From Salinicola salarius (lineage in GTDB: Bacteria; Pseudomonadota; Gammaproteobacteria; Pseudomonadales; Halomonadaceae): a stretch of 64,000 nucleotides of DNA. The stretch's first letter is position 1; each line of letters begins with the position of its first letter. The translations under genes were made by a program, and so were the position numbers. Below, piece after piece: positions 44,201 through 53,941 of this stretch. Under the pieces are notes generated by a model, which had not been told where the DNA came from, ran no database searches, and saw nothing but the letters and a program-made list of their open reading frames with translations. The DNA lies in the NCBI RefSeq assembly GCF_003206135.1, contig NZ_PZJT01000008.1:1-64000 (forward strand), read 5' to 3'.

Positions 44201-44964
44201 ACGCCTTCACGCTGGTCTTCGGCGCACTGGCCGCACTCTACGCCTGGGGCTGGTGGCGGTCGAAGCGGCATGGTCGGGGCTGGCCGCTATGGCGGCTGGT
44301 CATCTTCGTGGGCGGCGCGCTGGCGATCATCGCGGTGATGTCGCCACTGTCGATGCAGTGGGCGCACCGGGATTTTCGCGGCCATATGGCGGTGCATCTC
44401 GTCGCGGGAATGATCGCGCCGCTGGGGCTGGTGATGGCGGCGCCGATAAGCCTGGCGCTAAAGAACGTGCCCGCGCACTGGGGCCGGCGCTGGGTCGGTT
44501 TTGTGTCGCTGGCACCCGTTCGCGTGCTGAGCCACCCCGTCACGGCGGCGTTGCTCAATGTCGGCGGCATGATGGTGCTCTACCTGACCGACCTCTACGC
44601 CACGATGCTCCATTCGCCCGGATTCGCGCTGTGGCTGCACTGGCATTTCATCATTGCCGGCTGTCTCTTCACCTGGGCCATCGCCGGGCCGGATCCGGCG
44701 CCGAAGCGCCCCGCCCTCGAATGGCGCTTCGGCGTGCTGGTGGTATCGATGGCGGCGCACGCCATGCTGTCCAAGTGGATGTACCGGTTCCATCTTCCCG
44801 CATCGATGCCGCTCGATCAGGTCCAGCAGGGCGCGGAGCTGATGTTCTATGCCGGAGAGCTGCCGGAAGCGCTGCTGGTCTATCTGCTGGCCCGCCAATG
44901 GGTGCGGTCACGCTATCGTGAAACGGCGACGGTCGCGCCCAGGACATCGACGACGCCACGATAG
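44197..44964 (+). CDS. CtaG-like (caa3-type) cytochrome c oxidase assembly protein
   Basis: A 255-residue polytopic protein of the caa3_CtaG family. Seen: SMQWAHRDFRGHMAVHLVAGMIAPLGLVMAAP, LWLHWHFIIAGCLFTWAI and HAMLSKWMYRF, with conserved membrane His residues. Family members help copper delivery to haem-copper oxidases. No oxidase subunit gene is in the window. GTG start overlapping the DUF2243 stop. Confidence 0.85.
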   Translation: MNAFTLVFGALAALYAWGWWRSKRHGRGWPLWRLVIFVGGALAIIAVMSPLSMQWAHRDFRGHMAVHLVAGMIAPLGLVMAAPISLALKNVPAHWGRRWVGFVSLAPVRVLSHPVTAALLNVGGMMVLYLTDLYATMLHSPGFALWLHWHFIIAGCLFTWAIAGPDPAPKRPALEWRFGVLVVSMAAHAMLSKWMYRFHLPASMPLDQVQQGAELMFYAGELPEALLVYLLARQWVRSRYRETATVAPRTSTTPR

Positions 44965-45034
44965 GCGCGCTAGCTGCCGCCTGCGTGGCGTCCCTGCGGT
45001 TTCCTTATCAAGGCTCCCTTATCGAGACTCTCTT

Positions 45035-45090
45035 CGCGAGGCTTCCTTCGCGAGGCTTCCTTCGCGAGGCTTCCTTCGCGAGACTTCCTC
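45035..45090. repeat. 14-bp tandem repeat at the xfp 3' end
   Basis: Unit CGCGAGGCTTCCTT at 45035-45048, 45049-45062 and 45063-45076, with a diverged fourth (45077-45090). Older copies may extend left to about 45005. It abuts the phosphoketolase stop codon at 45092. Confidence 0.9.
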
Positions 45091-45091
45091 C

Positions 45092-47518
45092 TCAAACGTC
45101 CTTGTCCACGGGCAGTCGAACGTTGCCCGCCGACCAGACCCACTGGGTGATCTCCGGGATGTCGTCGAGATGCTCGCGGATATAGGCGTGGTGCTTCTGC
45201 AGTAGCGCCTGCAGATCCTCGATGAGCTCGGCGGCGCCTTCCCACTGGTCCGGCAGGTAGCGCAGGGCATCGAGCGCCAGATGCATGCGGCTCATCTGGT
45301 TGAGTACCGTCATGTCGAACGGCGTCGTGGTGGTGCCTTCCTCCTGATAGCCGCGAACGTGGAAACGCTCGGTCTCGGGGCGATTGTGGATCAGCTGGTG
45401 CACCACGCCGCGAAAGCCGTGGAAGGCGAAGACCACCGGCCGGTCCGCCGTGAACAGTTCGACGAAACGGTCCTGGCTGATCCCGTGCGGGTGATCCACC
45501 CGCAGCGTCATGATATCGACCACGTTGACCACGCGAACTTTCAGCGCGGGCAGGTAGGTACGCAGGATATCCGCCGCTGCCAGGGTCTCCTGCGTGGCGG
45601 TGTCGCCGGCGCAGGCCATCACGATATCCGGTGCTTCGTCTCCGCTGTTGCTGGCCCACTCCCAGATGCCGAGACCTTCGCGGCAGTGCTCGCGGGCTTC
45701 GTCCATCGTCAGGTACTGCAGCTGGGGATGCTTGTCGATCACGATGGCGTTGAGATGATCGACGCTGTCGAAGCAGTGCTGGGCGGTCGCCAGCAGCGTG
45801 TTGGCATCCGGCGGCAGATAGATCCTTACCACCTGCGGCTGTTTGCTCAGCAGCGTGTCGATGAATCCCGGCCCCTGATGGCTGAAGCCGTTATGGTCGT
45901 TGCGCCAGCAGGTAGAGGTCAGCAGATAGTTCATCGACGGGATCGAGGCGCGCCAGTCGACGTTGCGGGCGTGCTCCAGCCATTTGGCATGCTGGATCGC
46001 CATGGAATCGATGATCGAGACGAAAGCCTCGTAACTGGCGAACAGGCCGTGGCGGCCGGTCAGCACGTAGCCTTCCAGCCAACCGTTGCAGTTGTGTTCG
46101 CTCAACACCTCGAGCATGCGACCGTCCATGGAGAGCTGTTCGTCGTATTCCTCGAATGGCCCCATGAAACAGCGATCGGTGACGTCCAGCACCGCGCCGA
46201 GCCGGTTGGACTTGATCTCGTCGGGGCAGAACAGCCGGAAGTTGTGCGGGTTGTCGACGTAGATATCGCGCATGAACTGGCCAAGGCGCTCGGTGGAGCC
46301 GTGGAGCTCGCGGCCGCGCTGCGCCTCGTCGAACTCGACGGCGTAGCTCTCGAGCGGCCGGTACGCGAGCGGCTGGCGCAGCTTGCCGCCGTTGGCGTGC
46401 GGGTTGGCGCCCATGCGCCGTTCGCCGACAGGGCACAAGGCGGTGATGGATTCCCGGGGCGCGCCCTGCTCGTCGAACAGCTCCGCCGGCTGATAGGACT
46501 GCATCCAGCTTTCGAGCTGCTGCAGTCGCTCGGGATGGTCCTTCAGGCCGCTCATCGGCACCTGGTGGGCGCGAAACGTCCCTTCCACCGGCAGTTCGTC
46601 GACGGACTTCGGCCCGGTCCAGCCTTTTGGGGTGCGCAGCACGATCATCGGCCAGACCGGCCGGCGGTCGATACCTTCCTGTCGCGCATGCTGCTGAATC
46701 TCGTGGATCCGGTCGAGGGCGCTGGTCAGTGCCGCCGCGAAGTCGCGATGGACGGCATCGGGCTCGTCGCCCGCGACGAAGAGCGGCGCGTAGCCGTGGC
46801 CGCGGAAGTAGTGCTCCAGCTCCTCGTCGCTCTTGCGCGCCAGCACCGTCGCCGAGCCGATCTTGTAGCCGTTGAGGTGCAGGATCGGCAGCACCGCGCC
46901 GTCCCGGGTCGGGTTGAGATAGTTGACGCCTTTCCAGGAGCCTTCCAGCGGGCCGGTTTCCGCCTCGCCGTCACCCACCACCGCGGCCGCGACGAGATCG
47001 GGGTTGTCGAACACGGCACCGAAGGCGTGGGTCAGCACGTAGCCCAGCTCGCCGCCTTCGTGGATCGAGCCCGGCGTGGGCACGCTGACATGGCTGGGCA
47101 CGCCGCCGGGCGTCGAGAACTGGCGGAACAGGCGCTGCATGCCTTCCGCGTTGCGCGGCACATGACCGAAATGCTCGCTGTAGCTGTTCTCCAGCCACAG
47201 GTTGGCGAGCAGCGCCGGGCCGCCGTGGCCGGGGCCCGTCAGATAGATCACGTCGAGATCGCGGCGCTGGATCTGTGCGTTGAGATGGGCGTAGATCAGA
47301 TTGAGCCCCGGCACCGTGCCCCAGTGGCCGAGCAGGCGCGGCTTGATGTGATCGAGCGTCAGCGGCGTTTCGAGCAGCGGGTTGCCGGTGAGATAGATCT
47401 GGCCGACGGCGAGATAGTTGGCCGCCCGCCACCAGTGATCGATCCGCTTAAGCAACTCCTCGTCCTTGTCGACCGGAAGCCGGGGCGTCGTCGTGGATTG
47501 GCTCATGGAAGGGGACAT
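45092..47518 (-). CDS. xfp: xylulose-5-phosphate/fructose-6-phosphate phosphoketolase
   Basis: An 808-residue thiamine diphosphate enzyme that splits Xu5P or F6P with phosphate into acetyl-phosphate. Seen: ANYLAVGQIYLTGNPLLETP, LTGPGHGGPALLANLWLE, the ThDP motif GDGEAETGPLEGSWKGVNYLN and EGYVLTGRHGLFASYEAF. Acetate kinase lies just upstream on the same strand, giving a complete phosphoketolase shunt to acetate and ATP. Confidence 0.96.
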   Translation of the reverse strand: MSPSMSQSTTTPRLPVDKDEELLKRIDHWWRAANYLAVGQIYLTGNPLLETPLTLDHIKPRLLGHWGTVPGLNLIYAHLNAQIQRRDLDVIYLTGPGHGGPALLANLWLENSYSEHFGHVPRNAEGMQRLFRQFSTPGGVPSHVSVPTPGSIHEGGELGYVLTHAFGAVFDNPDLVAAAVVGDGEAETGPLEGSWKGVNYLNPTRDGAVLPILHLNGYKIGSATVLARKSDEELEHYFRGHGYAPLFVAGDEPDAVHRDFAAALTSALDRIHEIQQHARQEGIDRRPVWPMIVLRTPKGWTGPKSVDELPVEGTFRAHQVPMSGLKDHPERLQQLESWMQSYQPAELFDEQGAPRESITALCPVGERRMGANPHANGGKLRQPLAYRPLESYAVEFDEAQRGRELHGSTERLGQFMRDIYVDNPHNFRLFCPDEIKSNRLGAVLDVTDRCFMGPFEEYDEQLSMDGRMLEVLSEHNCNGWLEGYVLTGRHGLFASYEAFVSIIDSMAIQHAKWLEHARNVDWRASIPSMNYLLTSTCWRNDHNGFSHQGPGFIDTLLSKQPQVVRIYLPPDANTLLATAQHCFDSVDHLNAIVIDKHPQLQYLTMDEAREHCREGLGIWEWASNSGDEAPDIVMACAGDTATQETLAAADILRTYLPALKVRVVNVVDIMTLRVDHPHGISQDRFVELFTADRPVVFAFHGFRGVVHQLIHNRPETERFHVRGYQEEGTTTTPFDMTVLNQMSRMHLALDALRYLPDQWEGAAELIEDLQALLQKHHAYIREHLDDIPEITQWVWSAGNVRLPVDKDV

Positions 47519-47599
47519 GAAGGCACTCCTGGATAATGGTGGCGTGAACGAAAGAGGTCGGATGCCAATGGCTGGTGGCTTGATGGTTCGGGCAGATTT

Positions 47600-48862
47600 C
47601 TAGGCGCGATGGTCCTGATCCTGATCCGGCTTCGGGGCCGACTCGCTGGCGTCGCCCCGCGTGCGTAACCGGTAAAGCTGCCAGGTGTGCCGGGCGATCA
47701 TCGTCTCCTCGTCGGTGGGGATGACGTGAGCGGCGACTGCGCTATCCGGCGTCGAAATGCGCCCTGGCTCGGCGGCCCGGTTTGCGGTGTCGTCCAGCGC
47801 CACCGACCACAGCGGGGCCAGCCGCTCGATGACGGCCTGGCGAATCGGCGCCGCGTGTTCGCCGATGCCGGCGGTAAAGACGATCCCATCGACACCGCCC
47901 AGGCTCACCGCCATGCGCCCCATCTCCTGGGCGACGCGATAGACGAAGAAGTCCACCGCCAACCGTGCCCGGGGCGAATCGCTCTCCAGCAGTGTCTGCA
48001 TGTCGCTGTCAATACCGGAAAGCCCGAGCAGCCCGGCATCGTGATAGAGCAGCGTCTGCAGCTTCTCGCTCGAATAGCCGAGTTCATGCTCGAGATAGAG
48101 CACCAGCCCCGGATCGAGGGCGCCCGAGCGCGTCCCCATCGGCAGCCCGTCCAGCGCCGTGAAGCTCATCGTGGTATCGACGCTCCTGCCGGCCTGCAGT
48201 GCGCAGAGACTGGCACCGTTGCCCAGGTGGGCGACGATGGTACGGCCCTCGGCCAGACGTCGGTCGACATCGGGCAATCGGCCCGCGATGTATTCGTAGG
48301 AGAGCCCGTGAAAGCCGAAGCGGCGGATGCCCTGCTCGAAGAAGCGATAGGGGAGTCCGGTCAACCGGGCGACGCAGGGCATCCCGAGATGGAAGCTGGT
48401 ATCGAAGCAGGCGACCTGCAACGTCTCGGGGGCGAAACGGCTGACGGCATCGATACCTTCCAGATGATGCGGCTGATGCAGCGGCGCCATCGGGACCAGT
48501 GACGCGATACTTTCGCGGGTGGCGTCGTCGATGGCCGTCGGCATGGAAAAGAGGTCGCCGCCATGGACGATGCGATGGCCGACCGCGGCCAGTTCCAGCT
48601 TGCCGAATCGTGCATCCAGCGCTTCGCGCAATCGCGCGTAGGCGCTGTCATGATCCGGCAGCTCGTGATCATTTGGCGTCTCGTCGAGGAAAACGCTGCC
48701 ATCGGCCAGCTTTCCGAACAGATGCGGCGAATCGCCGATCTCCTCAACCTGGGCCTTGGCGATGAGTTCGGGCGAGGTCGTATCGTCGGTGCGATAGAGC
48801 GAAAGCTTGATACTGGAGGAACCGGCATTGAGGGCGATGATATAGGCGGATGACGCGGCCAT
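47600..48862 (-). CDS. ackA: acetate kinase
   Basis: A 420-residue ASKHA-fold kinase converting acetyl-phosphate and ADP to acetate and ATP. Seen: IIALNAGSSSIKLSLY, VGHRIVHGGDLFS, FDTSFH, HLGNGASLCALQAGRSVDT, FTALDGLPMGTRSGALDP and VFTAGIGEHAAPIR. It is 81 bases upstream of xfp; together they form the acetate branch of the phosphoketolase pathway. No pta is next to it. Confidence 0.96.
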   Translation of the reverse strand: MAASSAYIIALNAGSSSIKLSLYRTDDTTSPELIAKAQVEEIGDSPHLFGKLADGSVFLDETPNDHELPDHDSAYARLREALDARFGKLELAAVGHRIVHGGDLFSMPTAIDDATRESIASLVPMAPLHQPHHLEGIDAVSRFAPETLQVACFDTSFHLGMPCVARLTGLPYRFFEQGIRRFGFHGLSYEYIAGRLPDVDRRLAEGRTIVAHLGNGASLCALQAGRSVDTTMSFTALDGLPMGTRSGALDPGLVLYLEHELGYSSEKLQTLLYHDAGLLGLSGIDSDMQTLLESDSPRARLAVDFFVYRVAQEMGRMAVSLGGVDGIVFTAGIGEHAAPIRQAVIERLAPLWSVALDDTANRAAEPGRISTPDSAVAAHVIPTDEETMIARHTWQLYRLRTRGDASESAPKPDQDQDHRA

Positions 48863-49148
48863 GAGGTCTTGTCCTGTTGCTGACTATGGCGACTGGCTGG
48901 CTATTGCGACTTGCTGACTATAGCGGCGAGCGGGCCATAGCGACTCACCGACGATAGTGGAGAACGGAGGGCGCGAGCGAGCCACGACGCACCGATATCA
49001 AGGTGGTCGACCCGGGCCGCCCCTTCAAATGACGACTGGCCCCGATGAATTCGGGACCAGTCTCGTTCAGGGACCGACACGTCGATGAATGCGGCATGCC
49101 TCAGCGAGGCGTGTCGGTCGCGACACGCGTCACGCTCGCCTCGCCGGG
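48863..49148. other. intergenic with terminator-like inverted repeats
   Basis: A 286-base gap. It holds degenerate repeats of GACTATNGCGAC type (48882-48950), a 12-bp stem with one mismatch (GACTGGCCCCGA/TCGGGACCAGTC, 49034-49063), and GACCGACACG/CGTGTCGGTC (about 49073 and 49110). The stems probably end the Mn catalase transcript on the minus strand. No gene seen. Confidence 0.45.
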
Positions 49149-49973
49149 TTACAGCTGCTCTTTCTGAGCGCCGGAATTCTTCCTGGCCTTGCCCAGCGAC
49201 GGCGCCTGGCCTTCGGGTTCGGGCGCCTGGCGCGTCGTGTACTCGGCCCTGCCATCCAGCGACGGCCCCTGATTCCAGCGGCCCATCGGCGCTTCCTTGT
49301 CCATCAGCGTATTGAGGTAGTAGTACGAATGTTCCATTGCCTCGTGAGCCTCCGGCGTCGAGTTGGGAATCGGCAACTGCTTCTCGAATCCGCCCAGTTC
49401 CTCGACTACCGCGAGCCACTGCTGCTGGTGGTAGGTATCGCGAGCGATCAGGAACGACAGGAAATCCTTCATGCCTTTATCGCTGGTCCAGTTGTACAGC
49501 CGCGAGGCCAGCACGCGACCGCTGGATTCCGCGGCCACGTTGGCCATCATGTCCGCCGCTACGTTGCCGGTCGCATAGATATGGCTCATGTCGAACGGCA
49601 CGCCGTTGGCATTGACCGGCATGGCGGAAAGGCCGGAAGAAAGCAGGTGGCGAGGATTGGCGCCGCCGAGGATGGCATTGATGATCGGATCCTTGGCCGA
49701 TTCCTCCTGATAGGAGACGGGCGCGCCTTCCAGGTTCAGGGCGACGGCATGGCCGAGCATTTCGATGTGAGCCAGCTCTTCGGTGGCCGTGGACATCAGC
49801 AGATCGCGAATGCGATCGTCACCGCGGGCCCCCATGGCTTGAAAGAAGTACTGCATGGCGACCCGAATCTCACCTTCGACACCGCCGATTGCCTGCTGCA
49901 GCAGCATGGCAAACTGGGGGTCGGGCTGATCGACCTTGACCGGGTACTGAAGTTTGGATGAATGATGGAACAT
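49149..49973 (-). CDS. manganese catalase
   Basis: A 274-residue non-haem dimanganese catalase. Seen: IGGVEGEIRVAMQYFFQAMG and STATEELAHIEMLGHAV with metal-binding Glu/His residues, VAAESSGRVLASRLYNWTSD, and FLIARDTYHQQQWLAVVEEL carrying the second set. The C-terminal 40 residues are polar and low in complexity. It protects against H2O2 without haem. GGAGAAAAACC precedes the ATG. Confidence 0.94.
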   Translation of the reverse strand: MFHHSSKLQYPVKVDQPDPQFAMLLQQAIGGVEGEIRVAMQYFFQAMGARGDDRIRDLLMSTATEELAHIEMLGHAVALNLEGAPVSYQEESAKDPIINAILGGANPRHLLSSGLSAMPVNANGVPFDMSHIYATGNVAADMMANVAAESSGRVLASRLYNWTSDKGMKDFLSFLIARDTYHQQQWLAVVEELGGFEKQLPIPNSTPEAHEAMEHSYYYLNTLMDKEAPMGRWNQGPSLDGRAEYTTRQAPEPEGQAPSLGKARKNSGAQKEQL

Positions 49974-50357
49974 GGTTTTTCTCCGGGAACGAGGTAGCGA
50001 AGCTATCCGATGGGTTCAGGAAGCGGTTGCCATCAAAAATAGCCGATGCCTATCAGAAGCTAGTTGCCATGAATAACAGCGCTACTGATCCAGGTTAAAA
50101 AGGCCTGTTTATTAGGTTTTTATTTGTATCCTCTATCGGCCATCAGGCCAGAATGTCATCCGAAGCCGCGTTTCCAGTTTCTCCTCTCGAGATCTTTTTC
50201 CCCATTTTTTGTAAAGCAATAATTACCTTCGGTTAATAACGGCATGGCTTTTAACTGGCGATAATTGTTGATGCTTTTACTTTTCATGAGTGCAACCGTT
50301 AGCGCCACTCTGAGTCGGATAATCATCGATATGGCACGTCAAAGGTAGCAATGAATC
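49974..50357. other. AT-rich intergenic region
   Basis: A 384-base divergent control region, clearly less GC-rich than the flanks. It has two similar blocks (GGTTGCCATCAAAAATAGC near 50024 and AGTTGCCATGAATAAC near 50061) and several T-rich tracts. I see no gene or known regulator box. Confidence 0.4.
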
Positions 50358-50969
50358 ATGGAATGGTTATCGAACCATAGTTCCGCTATCAATGCGGTGA
50401 CTGGCTTTTTCACGCTTCTGGTATGGCTGTTTTACGCGCAACTGCTCTATCTGAATTTCAGAAGGCAGCGGCAACCCAAGATCATCATCAATCGCGGCGG
50501 CGGAAAGACGCTGCAGGCCCGTTGTGTCGTCAGCAACATGAGTCCGGAAGCGATCTTCATCGAACATATCTTCGCCATCCTGCACACGGACAAGGGCAAT
50601 TACGCTATCAGCATGATCGATATGGAAGATGCCGAAAAACCGAAGTCGTCCCAGCTGGCGGAGACGACACGACAGGGGCCGATGATGCCCGGCAGTTTCA
50701 ACGATATCGGCACCTTCGAAGGCATCATCCAGAAAGTGCAGACCTACCACGGCATCGCCGACGACGAGATCGTCCTCCAAGCGATCGAGCTGCGTTTCAT
50801 CGCCGTATACGGCAGTGAGGACGCGCCGGTCGGTGCGCTCAGAACGTTCGAACTGAGCGAGGACGAAAACGGGTGTTACCTGACCCCGACCTCCCACGAT
50901 ACCCGCCGCTACGCGTCCCATTGGCGCCGACACAAGGTGCGTCAATGGATTCGCGAGATGAACGACTAA
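50358..50969 (+). CDS. single-pass membrane protein of unknown function
   Basis: A 203-residue protein I do not recognise. Seen: one N-terminal membrane helix (about residues 13-34, NAVTGFFTLLVWLFYAQLLYL), a short basic segment, then a soluble domain of alternating strands (KIIINRGGGKTLQARCVVSN; EAIFIEHIFAILHTDKGNYA) that could be an immunoglobulin-like beta sandwich, and a basic helical C terminus. It stands alone between Mn catalase (divergent) and the NHEJ operon. Confidence 0.65.
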   Translation: MEWLSNHSSAINAVTGFFTLLVWLFYAQLLYLNFRRQRQPKIIINRGGGKTLQARCVVSNMSPEAIFIEHIFAILHTDKGNYAISMIDMEDAEKPKSSQLAETTRQGPMMPGSFNDIGTFEGIIQKVQTYHGIADDEIVLQAIELRFIAVYGSEDAPVGALRTFELSEDENGCYLTPTSHDTRRYASHWRRHKVRQWIREMND

Positions 50970-51104
50970 CTAGTCGCACGACCAACTGGATTAACGATCA
51001 GGAGCCGCGTGGTGGCCAGGGATCAGCGCTGGATGACCTGAATCAATGATCTGACGTGCCGATTGGCGTCGACTACGCTGAAGTCTCCATCGGCAGATTA
51101 TCGT

Positions 51105-51144
51105 TTCCATTCGCCAGGCTATCGTTCCATTCGCCAGGCTATCG
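51105..51144. repeat. 20-bp perfect tandem duplication before ligD
   Basis: TTCCATTCGCCAGGCTATCG occurs twice, at 51105-51124 and 51125-51144, directly upstream of the ligD ribosome site. Confidence 0.95.
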
Positions 51145-51158
51145 TGAGGGAGCAACGG

Positions 51159-53897
51159 ATGGCTGACCTCGAGACCTATCGCAACAAGCGAGACTTCTCG
51201 CGCTCGCCGGAACCTCGCGGCAAACGCGGCAGGAAGCGGTCGCGGTCGAGTTTCGTGATCCACAAGCACGACGCCAGCCGGCTGCACTACGACCTGCGAC
51301 TGGAAGAGGATGGCGTGCTGCGCAGCTGGGCGCTGCCCAAGGGGCCGAGCCTCGAGCCGGGAGAGAAGCATCTGGCGGTGCAGGTCGAGGATCATCCGCT
51401 CGACTACGGCGATTTCGAAGGCGTGATCCCCGAGGGTTACGGCGCCGGCACGGTGATGATCTGGGATCGCGGCGAGTGGCGCGTCAATGGCAAGCACGAC
51501 GACGGCCAGATCGATTTCGAACTCGACGGCGACAAGCTCAAGGGCGCCTGGACGCTCAAGCGCATGCGCGGTCGAAGTGGCGACGGCCAGCAGGGAAGCG
51601 GCAGGCAGTGGCTGATGATCAAGCGCCACGACGACGGCGATGCCCACGTGCCCGACAGCCTGGATGACGTCAGCGTCGCCTCGAATCGGCGCATGGCGGA
51701 GATCGCCGAAGGGAAGCCCGAATCCGCCTCTGCGAAGTCCGAATCCTCGTCATCAGCAACCTCGTCATCAACAAGCTCGGCTTCGAAATCCTCGTCGACG
51801 AAGTCCTCGTCGTCCCAATCCTCATCATCAACAACCTCATCGAAAAGCGGCGGCAAACACTCGAGCAGTAGCCGCAAGGCCAGTGCCATCAAGATCGATC
51901 CCGATCAGATCGACGGTGCACGCCAGGCGAGCTTTCCGGCCCAGCCCAAGGCGCAGCTGGCCACGCTGGTCGACGAGGCGCCGGCCGGTGACGACTGGTT
52001 CCACGAGATCAAGTTCGATGGCTACCGCATTCTGGCGCGGCTCGACGGCGGCAAGGTGCGCCTGCTGACCCGCAACGGCCATGACTGGCGCGACCGCTTT
52101 CCCGAGATTGCCGAGGCGATCGAAGCCCTGCCGCTGGACAAGGCGCTGTTCGATGGCGAGGTCGTGGCGCTGCGACGCGACGGCGTCAGCGACTTCCGGC
52201 GTCTGCAGGGCGCGCTGAGCGAAGAGAAGACCGCCGGACTGGTCTATCAGATATTCGATCTGCGCTATCTCGACGGCCTCGGGTTCGAGGGCGTGACACT
52301 CGACGACGCGGCCCTGCGAGATCGCAAGGCGGTGCTGACTCAGGTCTGCGAAGCTGTGGGGATCGGCAACGGCGGCATGCTGCGCTATACCGATCACATC
52401 GAAGGGCAGGGCGAGGCGTTCTACGAACAGGCGAGCCGCCAGGGTCTGGAGGGGATCGTCTCCAAGCGCGCCGACGCCCCTTATCGCGGCCGCCGCAATC
52501 GGGACTGGCTGAAGACCAAGACCGAGCGTCAGGCGGAGTTCGTGGTCGGCGGCTATACCGATCCCCAGGGATCGCGCAGCGGCTTCGGTTCGCTGCTGAT
52601 CGGCGCCTACGACGACGCGGGCAAACTGCGCTACTGCGGGCGGGTCGGGGCGGGGTTTTCCCACGCCCAGCTCGCCGAGTGGCAGCGCGACCTGGCCCGC
52701 TCGCCGCGCAAGACCTCGCCCTTCGTCGAGCGTGACATTCCCGATCTGGCCAGCAGCCACTGGGTCACGCCGAAGCGCGTGATCGATGTCAACTTCAGCG
52801 AATGGACCAACGACGGGCGCCTGCGCCACCCGCGCTTTCGTGGCGTGCGCGAGGACCGCGATCCCAGGGACATTCGATTGAGCCAGCAGCAAGCCTCGGG
52901 GGCGACCATGACGAAACAGGCCAACGACAATCGTTCATCCGCAAAGACGAGCGGCAGCGCCGCAAAGACGGACGGCTCCGCAAAGGCGAGCGGCAGCGGT
53001 GACGTCAGGATCGAAGGCATTCGGCTGACGCATCCGGATCGGGTGCTGTTCGAAGAGGAAGGGATCACCAAGCGGGCGCTCGCCGAATTCTATGCCGAGC
53101 AGGCCGGCTGGATCCTGCCCGGTCTCGCCCAGCGGCCGTTGACGCTGCTGCGCTGCCCCGGCGGTGTTGGCAAGGAGTGTTTCGTCCAGAAGCACCCCAG
53201 CGAGACCATGCCGGACGACCTGCCGAGCGTGGCCATCGCCGAGAAGTCCGGCAAGCATGACTATCTCTATGTCCGCAGCGCGGCCGATCTGGTGGCGCTG
53301 GTCCAGATGGGAACCATCGAATTCCACCTCTGGAACAGTCGCGTCGACGACCTCGAACGCCCCGACCAGCTGGTGTTCGATCTCGATCCCGCGCCGGACT
53401 GCAAGTGGCAGGCGGTCATCGATGTCGCCGGCGAGCTGCGTCAGGCCCTGGCCGAGCTCGATCTCGTCGCGTTCCTGCGCACCACCGGCGGCAAGGGGCT
53501 GCATCTGGTGGTCCCGCTCAAGCCGCACGCCGATTGGGACACCGCCAAGGCGTTCGCCGAGGCGGTCTGCGAGCGCTGCGCCGATCGCCATCCCGATCAA
53601 TTGACGCTCAACATGTCCAAGCAGGCCCGGCGCGGCAAGGTATTCCTCGACTACTTGCGCAACGGCCGGGGCGCCACGGCGGTGGCTTCCTATTCGGTCC
53701 GCGCCAGGCCCGGCGCGCCGGTCGCCACGCCGATCCGCTGGGATGAGCTCGGGCCGAAACTCAAGGCCGATCGATACACGCTGACCAACCTGCCGCGTCG
53801 GCTGGCCTCGCTCGAGCAGGACCCCTGGGCCGGGTTCGATGACGCCCGCCAACGGCTGACCAAGCAGCGCTGCCGCGATGCCGGAATGGAGGTCTGA
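51159..53897 (+). CDS. ligD: multifunctional NHEJ DNA ligase LigD
   Basis: A 912-residue ATP-dependent ligase of bacterial end joining. Domains in order: 3'-phosphoesterase (about 25-185; IHKHDASRLHYDLRLEEDG), a Ser-rich linker (about 190-240), adenylating ligase (FHEIKFDGYRIL with the Lys near 285; EGIVSKRADAPYRG), a second Ser/Lys linker (about 590-620), and the AEP-family polymerase (VFDLDPAPDCKW; TTGGKGLHLVVPL). This PE-LIG-POL order is as in Pseudomonas. ATG 51159 follows GAGGGA. Two ku genes follow. Confidence 0.96.
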   Translation: MADLETYRNKRDFSRSPEPRGKRGRKRSRSSFVIHKHDASRLHYDLRLEEDGVLRSWALPKGPSLEPGEKHLAVQVEDHPLDYGDFEGVIPEGYGAGTVMIWDRGEWRVNGKHDDGQIDFELDGDKLKGAWTLKRMRGRSGDGQQGSGRQWLMIKRHDDGDAHVPDSLDDVSVASNRRMAEIAEGKPESASAKSESSSSATSSSTSSASKSSSTKSSSSQSSSSTTSSKSGGKHSSSSRKASAIKIDPDQIDGARQASFPAQPKAQLATLVDEAPAGDDWFHEIKFDGYRILARLDGGKVRLLTRNGHDWRDRFPEIAEAIEALPLDKALFDGEVVALRRDGVSDFRRLQGALSEEKTAGLVYQIFDLRYLDGLGFEGVTLDDAALRDRKAVLTQVCEAVGIGNGGMLRYTDHIEGQGEAFYEQASRQGLEGIVSKRADAPYRGRRNRDWLKTKTERQAEFVVGGYTDPQGSRSGFGSLLIGAYDDAGKLRYCGRVGAGFSHAQLAEWQRDLARSPRKTSPFVERDIPDLASSHWVTPKRVIDVNFSEWTNDGRLRHPRFRGVREDRDPRDIRLSQQQASGATMTKQANDNRSSAKTSGSAAKTDGSAKASGSGDVRIEGIRLTHPDRVLFEEEGITKRALAEFYAEQAGWILPGLAQRPLTLLRCPGGVGKECFVQKHPSETMPDDLPSVAIAEKSGKHDYLYVRSAADLVALVQMGTIEFHLWNSRVDDLERPDQLVFDLDPAPDCKWQAVIDVAGELRQALAELDLVAFLRTTGGKGLHLVVPLKPHADWDTAKAFAEAVCERCADRHPDQLTLNMSKQARRGKVFLDYLRNGRGATAVASYSVRARPGAPVATPIRWDELGPKLKADRYTLTNLPRRLASLEQDPWAGFDDARQRLTKQRCRDAGMEV

Positions 53898-53941
53898 ATG
53901 TCTGACGGGAGGATGGTCGGAATGAGTGAGGAAACAGAACG

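Noticed and set aside
45035..45090. Possible CRISPR array
   Set aside because: Units are directly adjacent with no spacers and are only 14 bases long; a simple tandem duplication.
45281..47536. 751-codon open frame opposite phosphoketolase
   Set aside because: It is the antisense shadow of xfp in GC-rich DNA; the minus-strand frame has every phosphoketolase motif.
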